Source: Ipomoea triloba | Taxonomy: Eukaryota; Streptophyta; Magnoliopsida; Solanales; Convolvulaceae | Length of the DNA stretch: 64,000 bases | Direction: 5' to 3' | Assembly: GCF_003576645.1 (NCBI RefSeq) | Contig: NC_044920.1 | Coordinates: 566,289-630,288 of the forward strand | Shown here: piece by piece, positions 10,630 through 25,085 of the stretch | Layout: every line of letters starts with the position of its first letter | Numbering within the stretch: position 1 is the stretch's first letter | Made by a program: the position numbers and the translations under genes | Notes under the pieces: generated by a model | What the model saw: the letters and a program-made list of their open reading frames with translations, nothing else | Told to the model about the DNA's origin: nothing | Databases searched by the model: none

Positions 10630-13600
10630 ATGGACTTGCCGCCGGAGAACGAATTTTGTTCAGTGTGCCATGGCAACTTCCACATTCCTTGCCAGGCTAA
10701 TTGCTCCCACTGGTTTTGCGGTGCGTATTTCTCCCTCTCTCTGTGTGTATGTAGCTTTTACAGAGAAATTAGTATCGCAGCAGTATCTAATTATATAGAT
10801 TGTGCTAATTGTGGTAGCAGATTTCGGTTTTATTGCTTAGCCAAATTGGGATCGGATTTTAGTAGTAGATGTTATTCCACTGGAGTTGTAGTGTAGAGCT
10901 GCCGGAGATGTTAACAGAGGCAGTGCAGGCTAGAAACGCATAAAAACTATGATAGATGCGAGTAGGACATTATTCTCCTTGACTTAACTGATTGTTTATA
11001 TTATTAGAACTGATTGTTCACTGGATGTTCACATTTAACTATGTTCACTTTGGATGAGCTGAACGCTTAGCGTCCCGTGCCCTATCTTTTGCCATAGTTG
11101 GACTCCTAAAAGCTATTCTATAGAAGTCATAACAAGTGTTATTCCACTGGAGAGTTAGATTATGGGTAAATGACTGGAGCTTGTACTAGTCTTAGCTGTA
11201 ATTTATCACCTGAAAGTTTTCCTACTCCTCATTTGAGTACAGAGGTTTTCTTTGGATTAAATTAGTTTGCTGGAGATGAAGTTGTTGGTGTTCTTGTAGA
11301 GGTAAACCTCATAGCTCAGGAGTTATACCGTTCAACTTGTTGGACTTAGAAATCAACATACCTTCAAGTTTGAGCATTGACTACTAGTATGCTGATATAT
11401 CTGTCATATTGGAGTCAGATTCAGATATACCGTTCTAGCCGTGCAAACATAGCATACATATCTTAAGAAGTTGAAGCAATGCTTTCAGCATTTTGGAGCA
11501 GTAGCTATTTAAATTTCAGTCTTATACTTGATAACATTTCACCCATTTTGCTTTTCCCATTACAGGCAATTGTATTCTACAAGTTTGGTATCATGGATCA
11601 GCCCTTCAGCCGTGTAAATGTCCATTGTGTCGTCGCCAGATTACTTTGTTGGTTCCTTCTGAAGCTTCATCAAGGCAGCGCCAAAGTCCTGAAGTGTCTG
11701 ATGTTTTTACAAGAATTGAAACTTATAACCGTTTATTTGGTCAGCACAGCACTGGACTTCTTCAGGTACTTAGTTTGCCCTTGTTGCATTCTCAGTCTAA
11801 CTCTCAGATTCTTGAACATTTTTGCGAGGTGGTCATGTTCATGTTTGCGTTCAACTATGCAAAACTATGTTCATTGGGCCATTGTGGACACCACATGCTT
11901 TAAGCTAACACATTCTCTTTACAAATAAAATAATATAACATGAGTCTCTCACACTGGGAATCACAGTTTGATTTGAGCACTTCTGGCTTTGGGGACTTTA
12001 GTTATTTATGCTTGTCCTTTGGTTTATTAATATAGGTCTGAGTGCATGTATGTTATGCATATTTACAATTTTATTTTATTTCTTGTTTTAATCAGTGCCC
12101 TCATTTTTGTTTAATTCTCAAGCCTATGTAGTTCAACTTTTCTGTTTCACTTTAAATTGGTAAACAGCATAAGATGTGAGCCATGTAATTCAACATTTAT
12201 GAAAAGGGGAAGAGAGTCTGGTACTACTGCGGCCACTGAGCCACTGAAGATTTTGTAATAATCTTTGCTTCTGCTTTAGAGCGACATTTACATATTTGGC
12301 ACTGAGTCTTAGACTTGCTTTTTGTTGCCAAACCCCATTCCAAAATATCCACCTTTGATTAAAATGTGAAACTCCTTAGTCTATACTGCTCCTGTTCACA
12401 CATGGCCACTGGATTAAAAGCGTGTAATTTCCTTGAACTATTTAAGTGTGGCGTAAAATTCCTTTATCCTTCAAGGAGCACTTTTATTTTGAACCTACTA
12501 ACCATGACAGTACTTGATCTATGTGTAGAAATCTAATTGACATGTAGGCATTTTGCCTGCATTTTTTTAATGACATTGTGGATACAAGGTTGCGTTACTG
12601 TTTTAGATTATTTTTCATATCAATTGTTGCTGAAGGTATAACTGCTAATTTTTTCCCTGAGAAGAGATGCCTTCACTTTTTTCTTCTTATTTGAAGAGGG
12701 GGGCTAAGATACTTTAATGTAATAATGGAATGGAATGGAGTTGTGATTATTCTTGATGTTATCCATATTGTTGCAAAATCTTTGAAATGGAAGATCTTTC
12801 AAATGTAACTGTAATATATACCTTTCCTTTTTTAAACTTTAGCTACCATAACTATCAATGGTGTTGCCACTTCTAATTATCCACTGAATCAACAAATACA
12901 ATAAAATGATAATATGCTCCTTTTTTTTTGGTCAGAAATTGCAAGATCTTCCTTTTCTCCTCAGGAGATTGTTGCGAGAGATTACAGACCCTCAAAGATC
13001 TCTTCCATTTGTTATCCGGGCACGCGTATATCTGGCTGTAAGTCATTGATGCAAATTATAACTATATATCCAACATTATGTGATTTGTCCTCACTTTCTT
13101 TGGCTCTTAGATACAGTCCGCTTTTGTTGTCTTGCCTAACATCTCAAATGTTGTTACTCTTCTTTCTGTTGGACTCTCTGAACATGTAATAGTGAAGCTA
13201 TTTGGAATAGTTGATATTGGTAGTGGGTCATATTGAAACAATCTAGTACTTGTTTATTTATTTATTAAGAACTAGGAAAATGAGAAATTGTTTGGTTACA
13301 AGCCTTACTTTTGAGTTTTGATTGATAGTAGCAGCCACTCTACCAGTGGCACAGAAACTCTGTAACCTGCTGTTGAAGGGAATACTGGTGCCTTTTGACA
13401 ACCTGACTTACATTAATCCTATAGATAATGGTGCTAAATCGTATTTGAACCCATCCCTTATTTTATATGTAATTTTATGCAATCTTCATTTTGCAGGCTT
13501 TTTTAAGCGTACTGTATGTCCTCAGCCCTATTGACATTATTCCAGAAGGTACTAAGCTGGCTCTCTTTTTTTTTTTTTTTTTTTTTTTAATCTATAATCC

Positions 13601-13771
13601 CGATATTTGCCATGGAGGAATTCCTTTCTTTTTTTAATTAACATTTTTTTGTTAGGATTTCTGGGTATAATTGGCTTCCTGGATGATCTCATTATCGTGT
13701 TCATCTGCTTCCTGCATGTTGCTGCACTTTATCGTTCATTACTTGTTTTCCGTCATGGAAGCCCCTCCTGA
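10630..13771 (+). CDS. RNF170-like membrane RING-HC E3 ubiquitin ligase
   Basis: Five exons (10630-10720, 11566-11765, 12936-13037, 13497-13548, 13656-13771) join in frame to 186 aa. All introns are GT-AG. An N-terminal RING-HC finger has C10, C13, C25, H27, C30, C33, C49 and C52 (ending CPLC). A DUF1232-type membrane region follows (about residues 126-178), with the motif LSPIDIIPEG between two hydrophobic segments and then FLGIIGFLDDLIIVFICFLH. This order is that of RNF170, an endoplasmic-reticulum ubiquitin ligase that in animals degrades IP3 receptors. Plants lack those receptors, so the substrate here is unknown. The start is the first ATG after a GA-rich leader (10570-10620). Exon 4 is only 52 bp, so automated prediction may miss it. 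Confidence 0.92.
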
Positions 13772-14069
13772 GTTTCACTCTATTGTGACATCAAATACTC
13801 TTGAGGTAGAAGCAGAGACAAAGGAAAACAAAGAAAGAATCATCAATCATCATGTCAAATGAAATTCAGAAGAAAGATGAGGAACACGTACACACGTGCC
13901 CTTCTCCCAAGCCTATCATTTAGCATATCACATTCAATGATTGCTTGTGTTCCAATTTTGGATTTGCAGTTGAATTTCAAGAATCAGAAAATATAGGATG
14001 TTTGAGCTTTGATGTTTAGCGTTACTTGCGTAGCTCACGTGTTTGTACATATACCTAAACTATTTTCAG

Positions 14070-14565
14070 AATGGAACTATGTTTCCTCCTTGCCTATCAT
14101 TTACAATATTCTGTTACTAGTTAAATGCAAAGGCAAAAACTTGTATCACACCGCCTCACGGATCCTTGTTCGTGATACGGGTCGGATGAATATAAAAATA
14201 CGGAGTATAATACTTATGCTAAGAAAATTTAATACTAATCAGGAATAAAGCTTTTATTAGAAAGTATAATACTTTTATATTTTGATTTAAAAGTATTACA
14301 TTGGAGTTACATTTTCTCCTCTAACAAATACTTGTCAATATTTCTTATAAGGGCAACTGTATTACACTTTATTCGCCTGATTAGTATTACATTTTTCAGT
14401 ATAAGTATTACATTTTCATATGGTTCAACTCGACCCGTCTCACGGATATATAAGGATCCGTGAGACGGTCTCACTCAAGTGTGCTTAGACTAAGAAGAAG
14501 ACGATCATGTAGTGCAATCAGTTAATTATGTTATGTATGTCTCATATGTTACTGGAAGATGATAA
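14070..14565. repeat. Paralogous segment, copy 1 (partner at 19540-19680)
   Basis: TCCTTGCCTATCATTTACAA (from about 14088) and, after an inserted MITE, GTGCTTAGACTAAGAAGAAG (from 14481) match 19555-19680. The two copies lie in direct orientation on either side of the P450 gene. Confidence 0.75.
14129..14477. mobile_element. MITE inserted in a duplicated segment (empty site at about 19590)
   Basis: It is absent from the paralogous copy, where AAATGC runs directly into TTATAGTGCTTAG. Its ends contain CCTCACGGATCC with CGTGATACGGGTCGG at the left, and CGACCCGTCTCACGG with GTGAGACGGTCTCAC at the right, giving an overall inverted structure. The core is AT-rich with GTATTACATTT units. No target duplication could be fixed with certainty. 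Confidence 0.65.
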
Positions 14566-14825
14566 TAGCTTAACGGTAAGTGCTTGATGAGTGCAACTTA
14601 GAAAGGTACTTTTGCCTAATAAAATACTAAGACAACACTTACAGTCTCATGCACAATCATATTTTACATAGAAGAAGAGCCTAAAAAATTGAGATAAAAC
14701 ATTATGTATCTCATATTTTATTGGGATTAATATAGAGAGAGAGAGAGTGAGAGAGGGAGAGAAATACAAGTACTTGATTTTATTAAGCATATATATGTAT
14801 ATATTTTTGCAGTGCAGCAAACAAG

Positions 14826-17800
14826 TCATTTGTGATGGGGTATAAGTCTAACAGGAAGGGAATTGAGCGGAACTGGGGATATAGTGTAAACTATCTTCTC
14901 ATCTGGTATCAGTTTCTCCATTTTGAAGTTGGTGACAACGTTGTGCATGAGCACTAGTACAGTCAATCGGGCGTACTCTTTTCCAGGACACATTCTTGGC
15001 CCGCCACCGAACGGCACATAGGTGTAGGGTGCTGGTCCACTTCCCTCAAATCTCGACGGATCAAATTTCTCTGATTCTGGAAAATATTTGGGATTCTTGT
15101 GTGTTGAATACACACTCCAAAACGTCTGTACTTACAAATGTCATTCACATAAAAAGTTGAGTTTAGAGGTTTTGTTGAACTCAAGTGTACTGCTAATAAA
15201 TTAATTAGTGGTACATATAGTGGCACATTAACCTAGGGTTGAGAATTTTGAGATTTCTGATCACCAAAATTTTATTAGAAACTGTGTTTGTTATCTAAAG
15301 TGCATGACATTTTCGATCATGTTTTGAATTTGAAAAATCTTTTATTTCATTTATATTTTACAGTTAATTAAAAGTGTGTCGATAATACCAATCACCTGCA
15401 AAAGTAGAGGTTAAAAATTTGAACGTCTATGACCCATCAAGACAACTAATGGTTGCCAACAAATTTTGACACCATGGTGGTCAAAAATTAAAAAATAAAC
15501 CATGGTCAACCATGGCCACCCGCAAATGTGAGTTTATCTCAGAATTGTCTAACAACTACTAATATAGGTCAAAAAAGTTTTAAAAAATATTTTAATCTCT
15601 TGCTCATAAAAGATGATATTTCTCACCGCAAGGCCCCACACCTGACTCAACATGATTGTGGAAGAGCATATCAAGATACCACATTAGATGAAAGGACTCG
15701 TGTCTGGTGCTCACAAGGAACTTATACCCCATTAGGTGTAACTCCTACACTGCGGCGCCTATTATATTAGGCCTTGGTCTTACACCCTTATCTACAATCT
15801 ACACCTGAATACTAATCAAGTGAACTACCCATGCACACAAATATTTTAATCTATGTCCATTTAGTTTGAGCAATGATAGATTAACAAGTTAAGCTTTTTG
15901 AGTACTATAATCTATCATGCATATATCCATGTTAATGACTAACCTTCCATCCTTTTGGAATAGTATATCCAGCATAGGTAAAATCAGTGAGAGCCTCTCT
16001 AAAGGCACCTTGGCCTGGTGGGTATATCCTTAGTGTTTCACATGCTACATTCCATGAATATTTCATCTTCTGAATGTCTTCCCAACTCAATCTCTCATTT
16101 GGACCCTTGGACTTGGCAATCTCCATTTGTTCTGCAATATATAAAAGAATAAAATTTGTAACTTTCAAATAGGAAATTAAAATCCTATTTCAATCACTTA
16201 ATTATCTTTTTCTGAAGTAGCTAGGTAACCTGTTAAAGTAATTCTAAAAAATCATGAATCATATTTGTAGTTTAACTAAAAAATATTATATCTATTTATA
16301 CCTACTGCCGTGGTTGAAAAAATCTTTAGGCGCTCCCCGAATGTCTAGCACTTAGGGCGCCTAGGCGGCGATTAATCAGTGCCTAGGCGCCCTTGTATTT
16401 TTATTTTTTTTAAAAATTTGTTTAAATTTTTTTTAAATTTTTTAAGACTAATAATTATAAATTATTTAATATTTTAATAGTTAATACTAAAATATTAAAT
16501 ATTAACGATTAAAAAATCTAGAGTTTGAATAATTTAGGGTTATTTCACTTAAAATATGTTGCTTTTATTGAAATAACTCATTAAAAAAACAATAGTTAAT
16601 TGGTAGACTTTGGCGGCCTAATCGGCACCTAAGCAACCTAGGCGGCTTAGTCGGCTATCTAGATCATCGATTATGGTGATACCCTAGGCAGCCTGCGAGT
16701 GCCTAGACTGGATTTTTGCTAACATACACTACCTAGTGCTATTATTTACCTTTGTAGACTTGATCATAAATATGGGGATATTCTGCAAGACACTTCAATA
16801 CAAAGGTTTGTGCGGCACTGCTAGTATCATAGCTGGCAACGAGGAGTCCGATAATACTGTTGCAAATCTCTTCCTCGTTCATATGTTGTCCCTCCTCATC
16901 GGTGGCGCTAAGGAGGCGAGCTAGCAAGTCTCGCCCCTCGTCCTCCACCTTACCTAAACTACTCTCCGCCTTCCTCTCCTTAATCACCTCCATCAGCTGA
17001 CGTCGCACCATGCGTCCGCCTTTCATCGCGCGGTTGTACGCCGTGCCGGGGAAGTTGATCGGCAAGCTTAACATGCCGGAGGTGATGAGGATGAAAGGGT
17101 CCGACAGTTTTTTAACTTCCTTGTGGCCCTCAATGCTCAATAACAACTTGCAAGCTAGCGCGAAGGTGTAGGATTTGGAGAGAGGGTAAACCTTCACTTC
17201 TCGCTCCTATACAAGCATATAATATGAATGTTAATTTGGATCAGAATCCACCGAGCATGGTCTACCTTGTAGTGTGAATCTTGGTCTAAAATAATCTTCA
17301 GATTATGGGCAAATTATATTGTGGACCATGATCATGGTTAATACTGCAGTTGTGTTGAACGGATACTGCAGTTATGTTGAAAGGAAACTGCAGTTGTACG
17401 AAACATAAGTAGTTTTTCAACAGTATCAGTTCAACACAACTACAGTATCAGCTATAGTGCAGGGTCCACAATGCATTCTGGACCATGGTCCACGATATAG
17501 ACTGCAGATTATGTGTTTGCAACTTATATGGCCTTTATAAATTAAAAGCACATCACATGTTAACTACATATACATAACATGGTAACTACAAACACATAAA
17601 CTCTTAACTGCAGTACAAAATATGTTAGCTGCATACACATAATATATTGTTAATATATTATGTGCATGTAGTTAATATATTCAATCAGTACCTACAATTG
17701 ATAGTTTAGGTGTTCGTAGTTACCATTTTATCTGTTTGTGGTTAACATGTTATGCAACTTTAATTTATTTGCTGGCACATAAACTATTAACTAGTAAAAA

Positions 17801-18496
17801 ATATATATATCACATAATTTTTGGACCAAGGTTCACAATGTAAAATGAACCGGTGTATGGTATAACAATTGAGTGTCTACAATGCAATTAATTGTATCTA
17901 TATAGTTAATTTAGATCAAGTTCACAATGCAATCAAGGTGGATGTCGGTCCATGGTATAATTTATTTGCAGATTGGGGGAGAGAGGGTAAACCTTGACTT
18001 CTCCGGATGGGGCCCACTCTTGGGCGATATGTTCCTTGGCCATGGAATCCATGGTGGGGACGTAGCGTTTGAGATTCTCCGGCTTGAGAATCTCGTGGGT
18101 GAAGCCCCGGTTGAGAAGCGAGATCTTCAGGATGGTGTTTTGGGCTTTGGTGGGGCAGAGCAGCGGCTTCGTCACCGACTGGGGCCACCACGTGGTCAGG
18201 AGGGTGTTCTCGTTGGAGAACAAGAACTTGTTCCCGCCGGCGCCGCAAAACACCGCCATTTTCTCCCCGAGTATCGACGTCTTGAAAACCTCGGACGAGT
18301 ACTTCTTCATCCTGTCGGATATGTATTTCTCCGGCCCCGACACCACCATGTCGATGTTTTCTCCGACCACCGGCCAGCCGGTGGACCCCGGCGGGACGTT
18401 TGGTTTTGAGGTGTTGGCCTTTGTGATGAAGTAAATGGTGGAAAGGGACACGTAAAGGAGTGTGAAGGCAAGTGAGTAAAGGAGAAAAGCATCCAT
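14826..18496 (-). CDS. Cytochrome P450, CYP716 family (triterpenoid oxidase-like)
   Basis: Four exons on the minus strand (18496-17993, 17191-16750, 16131-15944, 15125-14826) join in frame to 477 aa, the usual length for CYP716. An N-terminal membrane anchor (residues about 3-25) precedes [12 protein letters not shown]. The I-helix reads ASYDTS (287-292), ExxR is ETLR (347-350), the PERF region is FDPSRF, and the haem loop is [10 protein letters not shown] with Cys424. CYP716A enzymes usually oxidise pentacyclic triterpenes such as beta-amyrin at C-28, on the endoplasmic reticulum. The exact substrate cannot be read from sequence. The I-helix has Ser where the P450 consensus, and CYP716 proteins I recall, have Gly. 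Intron 1 is bounded by duplicated exon sequence; the AAG/GTTTAC junction used here is the one that gives the family spacing from Trp to VYPL. A TATA box lies about 110 bp upstream. Confidence 0.92.
16312..16728. mobile_element. MITE-like insertion in P450 intron 2
   Basis: The left end TGCCGTGGTTGAAAAAATC and the right end GGATTTTTGCTAACA form an imperfect inverted repeat. Both flanks of the AT-rich core carry repeated GCCTAGGCGG motifs. No coding is present, and the superfamily was not assigned. Confidence 0.5.
17177..18003. repeat. Direct 26-bp exon duplication bounding P450 intron 1; interior is repeat DNA
   Basis: GGAGAGAGGGTAAACCTT plus eight more bases occurs at 17177-17202 and 17978-18003 with one mismatch. 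Both copies encode EVKVYPLS on the minus strand. Between them the ends are diverged inverted copies of the palindromic MITE end: ACCATGGACC near 17950 and CATGGTCTACCTTGTAGTG near 17260 when oriented outward. A smaller member (17308-17504) sits inside. Splicing AAG/GTTTACC to AAG/GTTTACC removes exactly one copy of the duplication plus the insert. Confidence 0.75.
17308..17504. mobile_element. Palindromic-end MITE (family member 2), in P450 intron 1
   Basis: Exact 9-bp duplication CAGATTATG at 17299-17307 and 17505-17513. The left end is GGCAAATTATATTGTGGACC and the right end has GGACCATGGTCCACGATATA. The core repeats ACTGCAGTTGTGTTGAA-type units in both orientations. Confidence 0.8.
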
Positions 18497-18606
18497 GTTT
18501 TCACTTAATAATTGTCTTCTTCAATCAATTCAATCACAGATAGATAGATAGATGAGAAAAGGGTTTAATTTGCAGGCTCATTGTGGTTTTAGTCTGTTGT
18601 TGAGGG

Positions 18607-18614
18607 TATTTATA
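18607..18614 (-). promoter_or_regulatory. TATA box of the P450 gene
   Basis: TATAAATA on the minus strand, about 110 bp upstream of the start codon. Position and match are those of a plant core promoter. Confidence 0.7.
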
Positions 18615-19250
18615 GAGGCGGGTTTGGTTGTTGGTTGGGGAATGTCATGCAGAATTACACACCGGAGCAGCAGGAACTGATTGCCTACGGTTACGTTGCC
18701 AAGCAATATGGCATGCAAGGAATAAATGACATCCTTATTACTTAATTAACTTGGTTGGTTTGGTTTTCAAAACAAAAAAAAAAACTTGGTTGGTTTGTCA
18801 TCAAATTTAATCTATAAGGAGAGATGAATCGTGAGATGTGATACAGTGATGTAACGATCTGTCTGTCTAATCATTCCCCACATTGGGAATTCGATACTGG
18901 GTCTACACTGTTGAATGGACTAAGACATGAACATCTAAGATTAAGACGAGAGTGTTTGGTTCAAATATTAGAATTATAATCGTAAAAGGGGTGGAAAATT
19001 TTCATTCATTCCATGTAATAGATCAACGGTGAGAGTTATTATTGGAAAATAAGATAAAATGGTAGAGTAATTTTTATAAATATTAAAATGGAGAAAGAGT
19101 TTTTGACCAATAAATAGTAACCAGATAGGCAAAATGGGACTGAGAAAGTAACATCATGTACAGAGTAATAAACTAAAAATAAACATGTTGACTATTTACC
19201 TTACAACATGGATCATGGTTAACAATATAACAATTGACCATCTTTATTGA

Positions 19251-19388
19251 CAATCGTTATACCATGGACTATGGTCTACCTTATAAGGTGAACTATTTGA
19301 CATAAGATACATTTTTAATATATATACTGAAGGTATATTATTTACCTACTAAATGTATATCCTTCTAACTTGTATGGTATAATTTTCC
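19251..19388. mobile_element. Palindromic-end MITE (family member 3) with an empty-site paralogue
   Basis: Flanks are CTTTATTGA (19242-19250) and CTTTACTGA (19389-19397). The element starts CAATCGTTATACCATGGACT and ends GTATGGTATAATTTTCC. The paralogous sequence upstream of MLH1 has one CTTTACTGA (53813-53821) and no insert, followed by the same downstream bases (AACATC, CTCTAAA, TTATTTATTTATTATTC). Confidence 0.82.
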
Positions 19389-19539
19389 CTTTACTGAAAC
19401 ATCTCTCTAAATTTTATGTTATTTATTTATTATTCAATACTCCGTGTTTTCTTGTTGGGAATATCACAGAGCGGTCTAAACAGTGTACAATTGACCACAT
19501 TATCGGATATTCGGATCAATAATAGGCCCAATTCATCAA

Positions 19540-19680
19540 TAATATGTTTTCTCCTTGCCTATCATTTACAATATTCTGTTCCTAGTGAAATGCTTATAGT
19601 GCTTAGACTTAGAAGAAGAATAGGTCAATCGGATCATATAGTGCGACCAGTTAATTTGTGTTGTGTACTAAAAGATGACG
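19540..19680. repeat. Paralogous segment, copy 2 (partner at 14070-14565)
   Basis: It matches copy 1 from TCCTTGCCTATCATTTACAA through GTGCTTAGACTTAGAAGAAG and GACCAGTTAATT, without the MITE found in copy 1. Upstream sequence (19390-19530) also resembles 53820-53945 next to MLH1, so the unit may be an older dispersed repeat. Confidence 0.7.
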
Positions 19681-19689
19681 GGTAGTGAA

Positions 19690-20640
19690 GCGAAGTGGAA
19701 CAAAGTGACAATACTTGACTTCTTGAATTGGTTTGAACTTGAATTGGGGTGACACACTACGATATAGGGGCAATTTTGTAAAATTAATATTAAAGTTATG
19801 GAACCGAGTAAATTCTTCTTGGTTTTTTCTAAGCTTTGTTTGTGATTTTTTGCTCTTGTATGTTTTTTCTCCACAATTTGTACACTTCTTAGCTTCATTA
19901 TGCAAATGTTTGATAGAGCAAAGTAGCAAACACTAGAATTTGTGTGTGTGTATATATATATATATATATTGAAGAGGCTATTAAGTATAAACAACTTATA
20001 TATTTTATTAATAGAGAATTGAACATGTATAAATATACAATTATATCATAGAAGTAGGAAACAATTAAGTATAGAGTAATTATAGGCAATATCGGAGCCA
20101 TAGTGGGGGAAGCTGCCTCTACTCCCCCACCCATCTCCTTTAATTTATATATATATTGTATGTATACGTGGGGTAAGAGTTTATTGCTTCCATCTTAATT
20201 GCAGGATTTCGAATATGGTACAAATACCCCGTTTAGGTAGTACATAGGAGGACGAAGCTTAGTGGGAAAATTAGCAATAAAATATCTAAAAATTACATCA
20301 TTTTATGTAATTAATTAATTATGTTTCATATCAATATTTATGGTTCAATCTTTAAGGGTTTTATTATTATTTTTTTTTCAAAATATCTCATTAGCTTTAA
20401 TTTTTCATTTTCAAGAAGATTTCTGATCTGGATCCACCCCTAATTATAAGAATCACTACACAAAGCTAGGGAACAATATATAGTAGCTAGACGCCTAGAC
20501 TAAGTTCAAGAATATTATATTATTCTTTAATAATATATATTTATTTATTTCAAGAAGGTGAAATAGGAAATGGGAATGAACTCCTTATTAACAAGGCACC
20601 CATGCCAAGTAAATGAAGAAGTTTATTCCCAGCTGCCACA
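19690..20640. other. Intergenic DNA between the P450 and beta-amylase genes
   Basis: It holds a short TG/TA microsatellite (19938-19969). A probable transposon fragment lies at about 20085-20445, with GGAGCCATAGTGGGG and later GATCTGGATCCACCCC. No gene is seen. Confidence 0.4.
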
Positions 20641-20752
20641 CAATCATTTATTGCACTCACAAAACCATGAAAATACAAACTCCATTATCAGATCTGAGAA
20701 TTGGAGTATTATTATTACTATTCAATAAAACCTCTCTCAATCTCTGATCAGA

Positions 20753-24144
<3,392 letters not shown>

Positions 24145-24232
24145 ATCTGATCTTTAATAACAAGAAGAACTTTCAGATATATTTCTAGCTAGTATAGGTT
24201 TTGATGCATTCTACTATTGATGTGTTGTTGCC

Positions 24233-24239
24233 TTTTATA
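24233..24239 (-). promoter_or_regulatory. TATA box of the beta-amylase gene
   Basis: TATAAAA on the minus strand, about 90 bp upstream of the start codon. Confidence 0.7.
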
Positions 24240-24756
24240 GATGTCTTGTTGGTGTTGGTTAATGATTTGTGCTTGTATTTAAAAACGAGTTGTTTCCCAG
24301 TGGGGTGGCATATACAGGAAAAAAAATAATATATTATATGAGTAAAAGATTTTTAACTTTATCAAGTTTTGAGTAGACAATTGAGTAAAAATTTCAACTC
24401 TATTAGGTTTGGAGTAGACAATTGAGTGACAAAAATTGACTTCATTAGGTAAACCTAAAAATTTAATATTTTTTCTTTCTTTCTTCTCATAAGGTTGAAC
24501 CCAATCCCAAGGGTCTCTCACGCCCGGCCAGCCAGAGCATCTAGGAGGATAAAATTATAGTAACTCAGCTTAATACATGCTAGACATTTGCTTACTGCAA
24601 GAGGTTGCTTCTACACTACCGTCGGTAAAGCTCGATTCCTGATTTTTCTTCTCAAATTTCACTACTGTGACCAGCTAAGCTGCCCATGCTGGCAATATTT
24701 TTTTTTTCTTTGTCAGGAAGGGTGGGAGATTAATTATAAGTTTAAAATGTGAGTCA

Positions 24757-25085
24757 ATTTGCACTACTCATGGGAGCCATGCGAGTGAAGCTGAAGTGTG
24801 GGCAATACTTAAAAGGCTGGAGTGGACATGGCATAATAAATAAGGGGATCCAGAAGCTCATCATCAAGTGTGATTCCCAAGAAGCTATTCGGAGAATCGT
24901 GGAGGCTAGCTTGCAAACATTGGATTAACAAACAGTGGGAACATCTTCCGCGAACAAAACATGGTGGCTAACAGATTGAGGAAGACCGCTTGGGCCGTAC
25001 GTGGCCGCGTAGAATGAATGAGGGGAACCATGAGTAGGGTTCCCGGGGCTTCGCCCCTCCGTTTCCGATCAAAATAATAATAATA
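24757..25085 (+). pseudogene. LINE RNase H remnant
   Basis: The plus strand reads GSHASEAEVWAILKRLEW, then, after a stop and a one-base frame shift, KGIQKLIIKCDSQEAIRRIV, the alpha-helix and Asp strand of a LINE RNase H domain. It ends with VPGASPLRFRSK and a TAATAATAATA tail typical of LINE 3' ends. It is an old, broken copy. Confidence 0.75.

Noticed and set aside
17927..18409. 160-aa plus-strand frame over P450 exon 1
   Set aside because: The minus strand encodes clear P450 sequence; the plus frame exists because of the high GC content of that exon.
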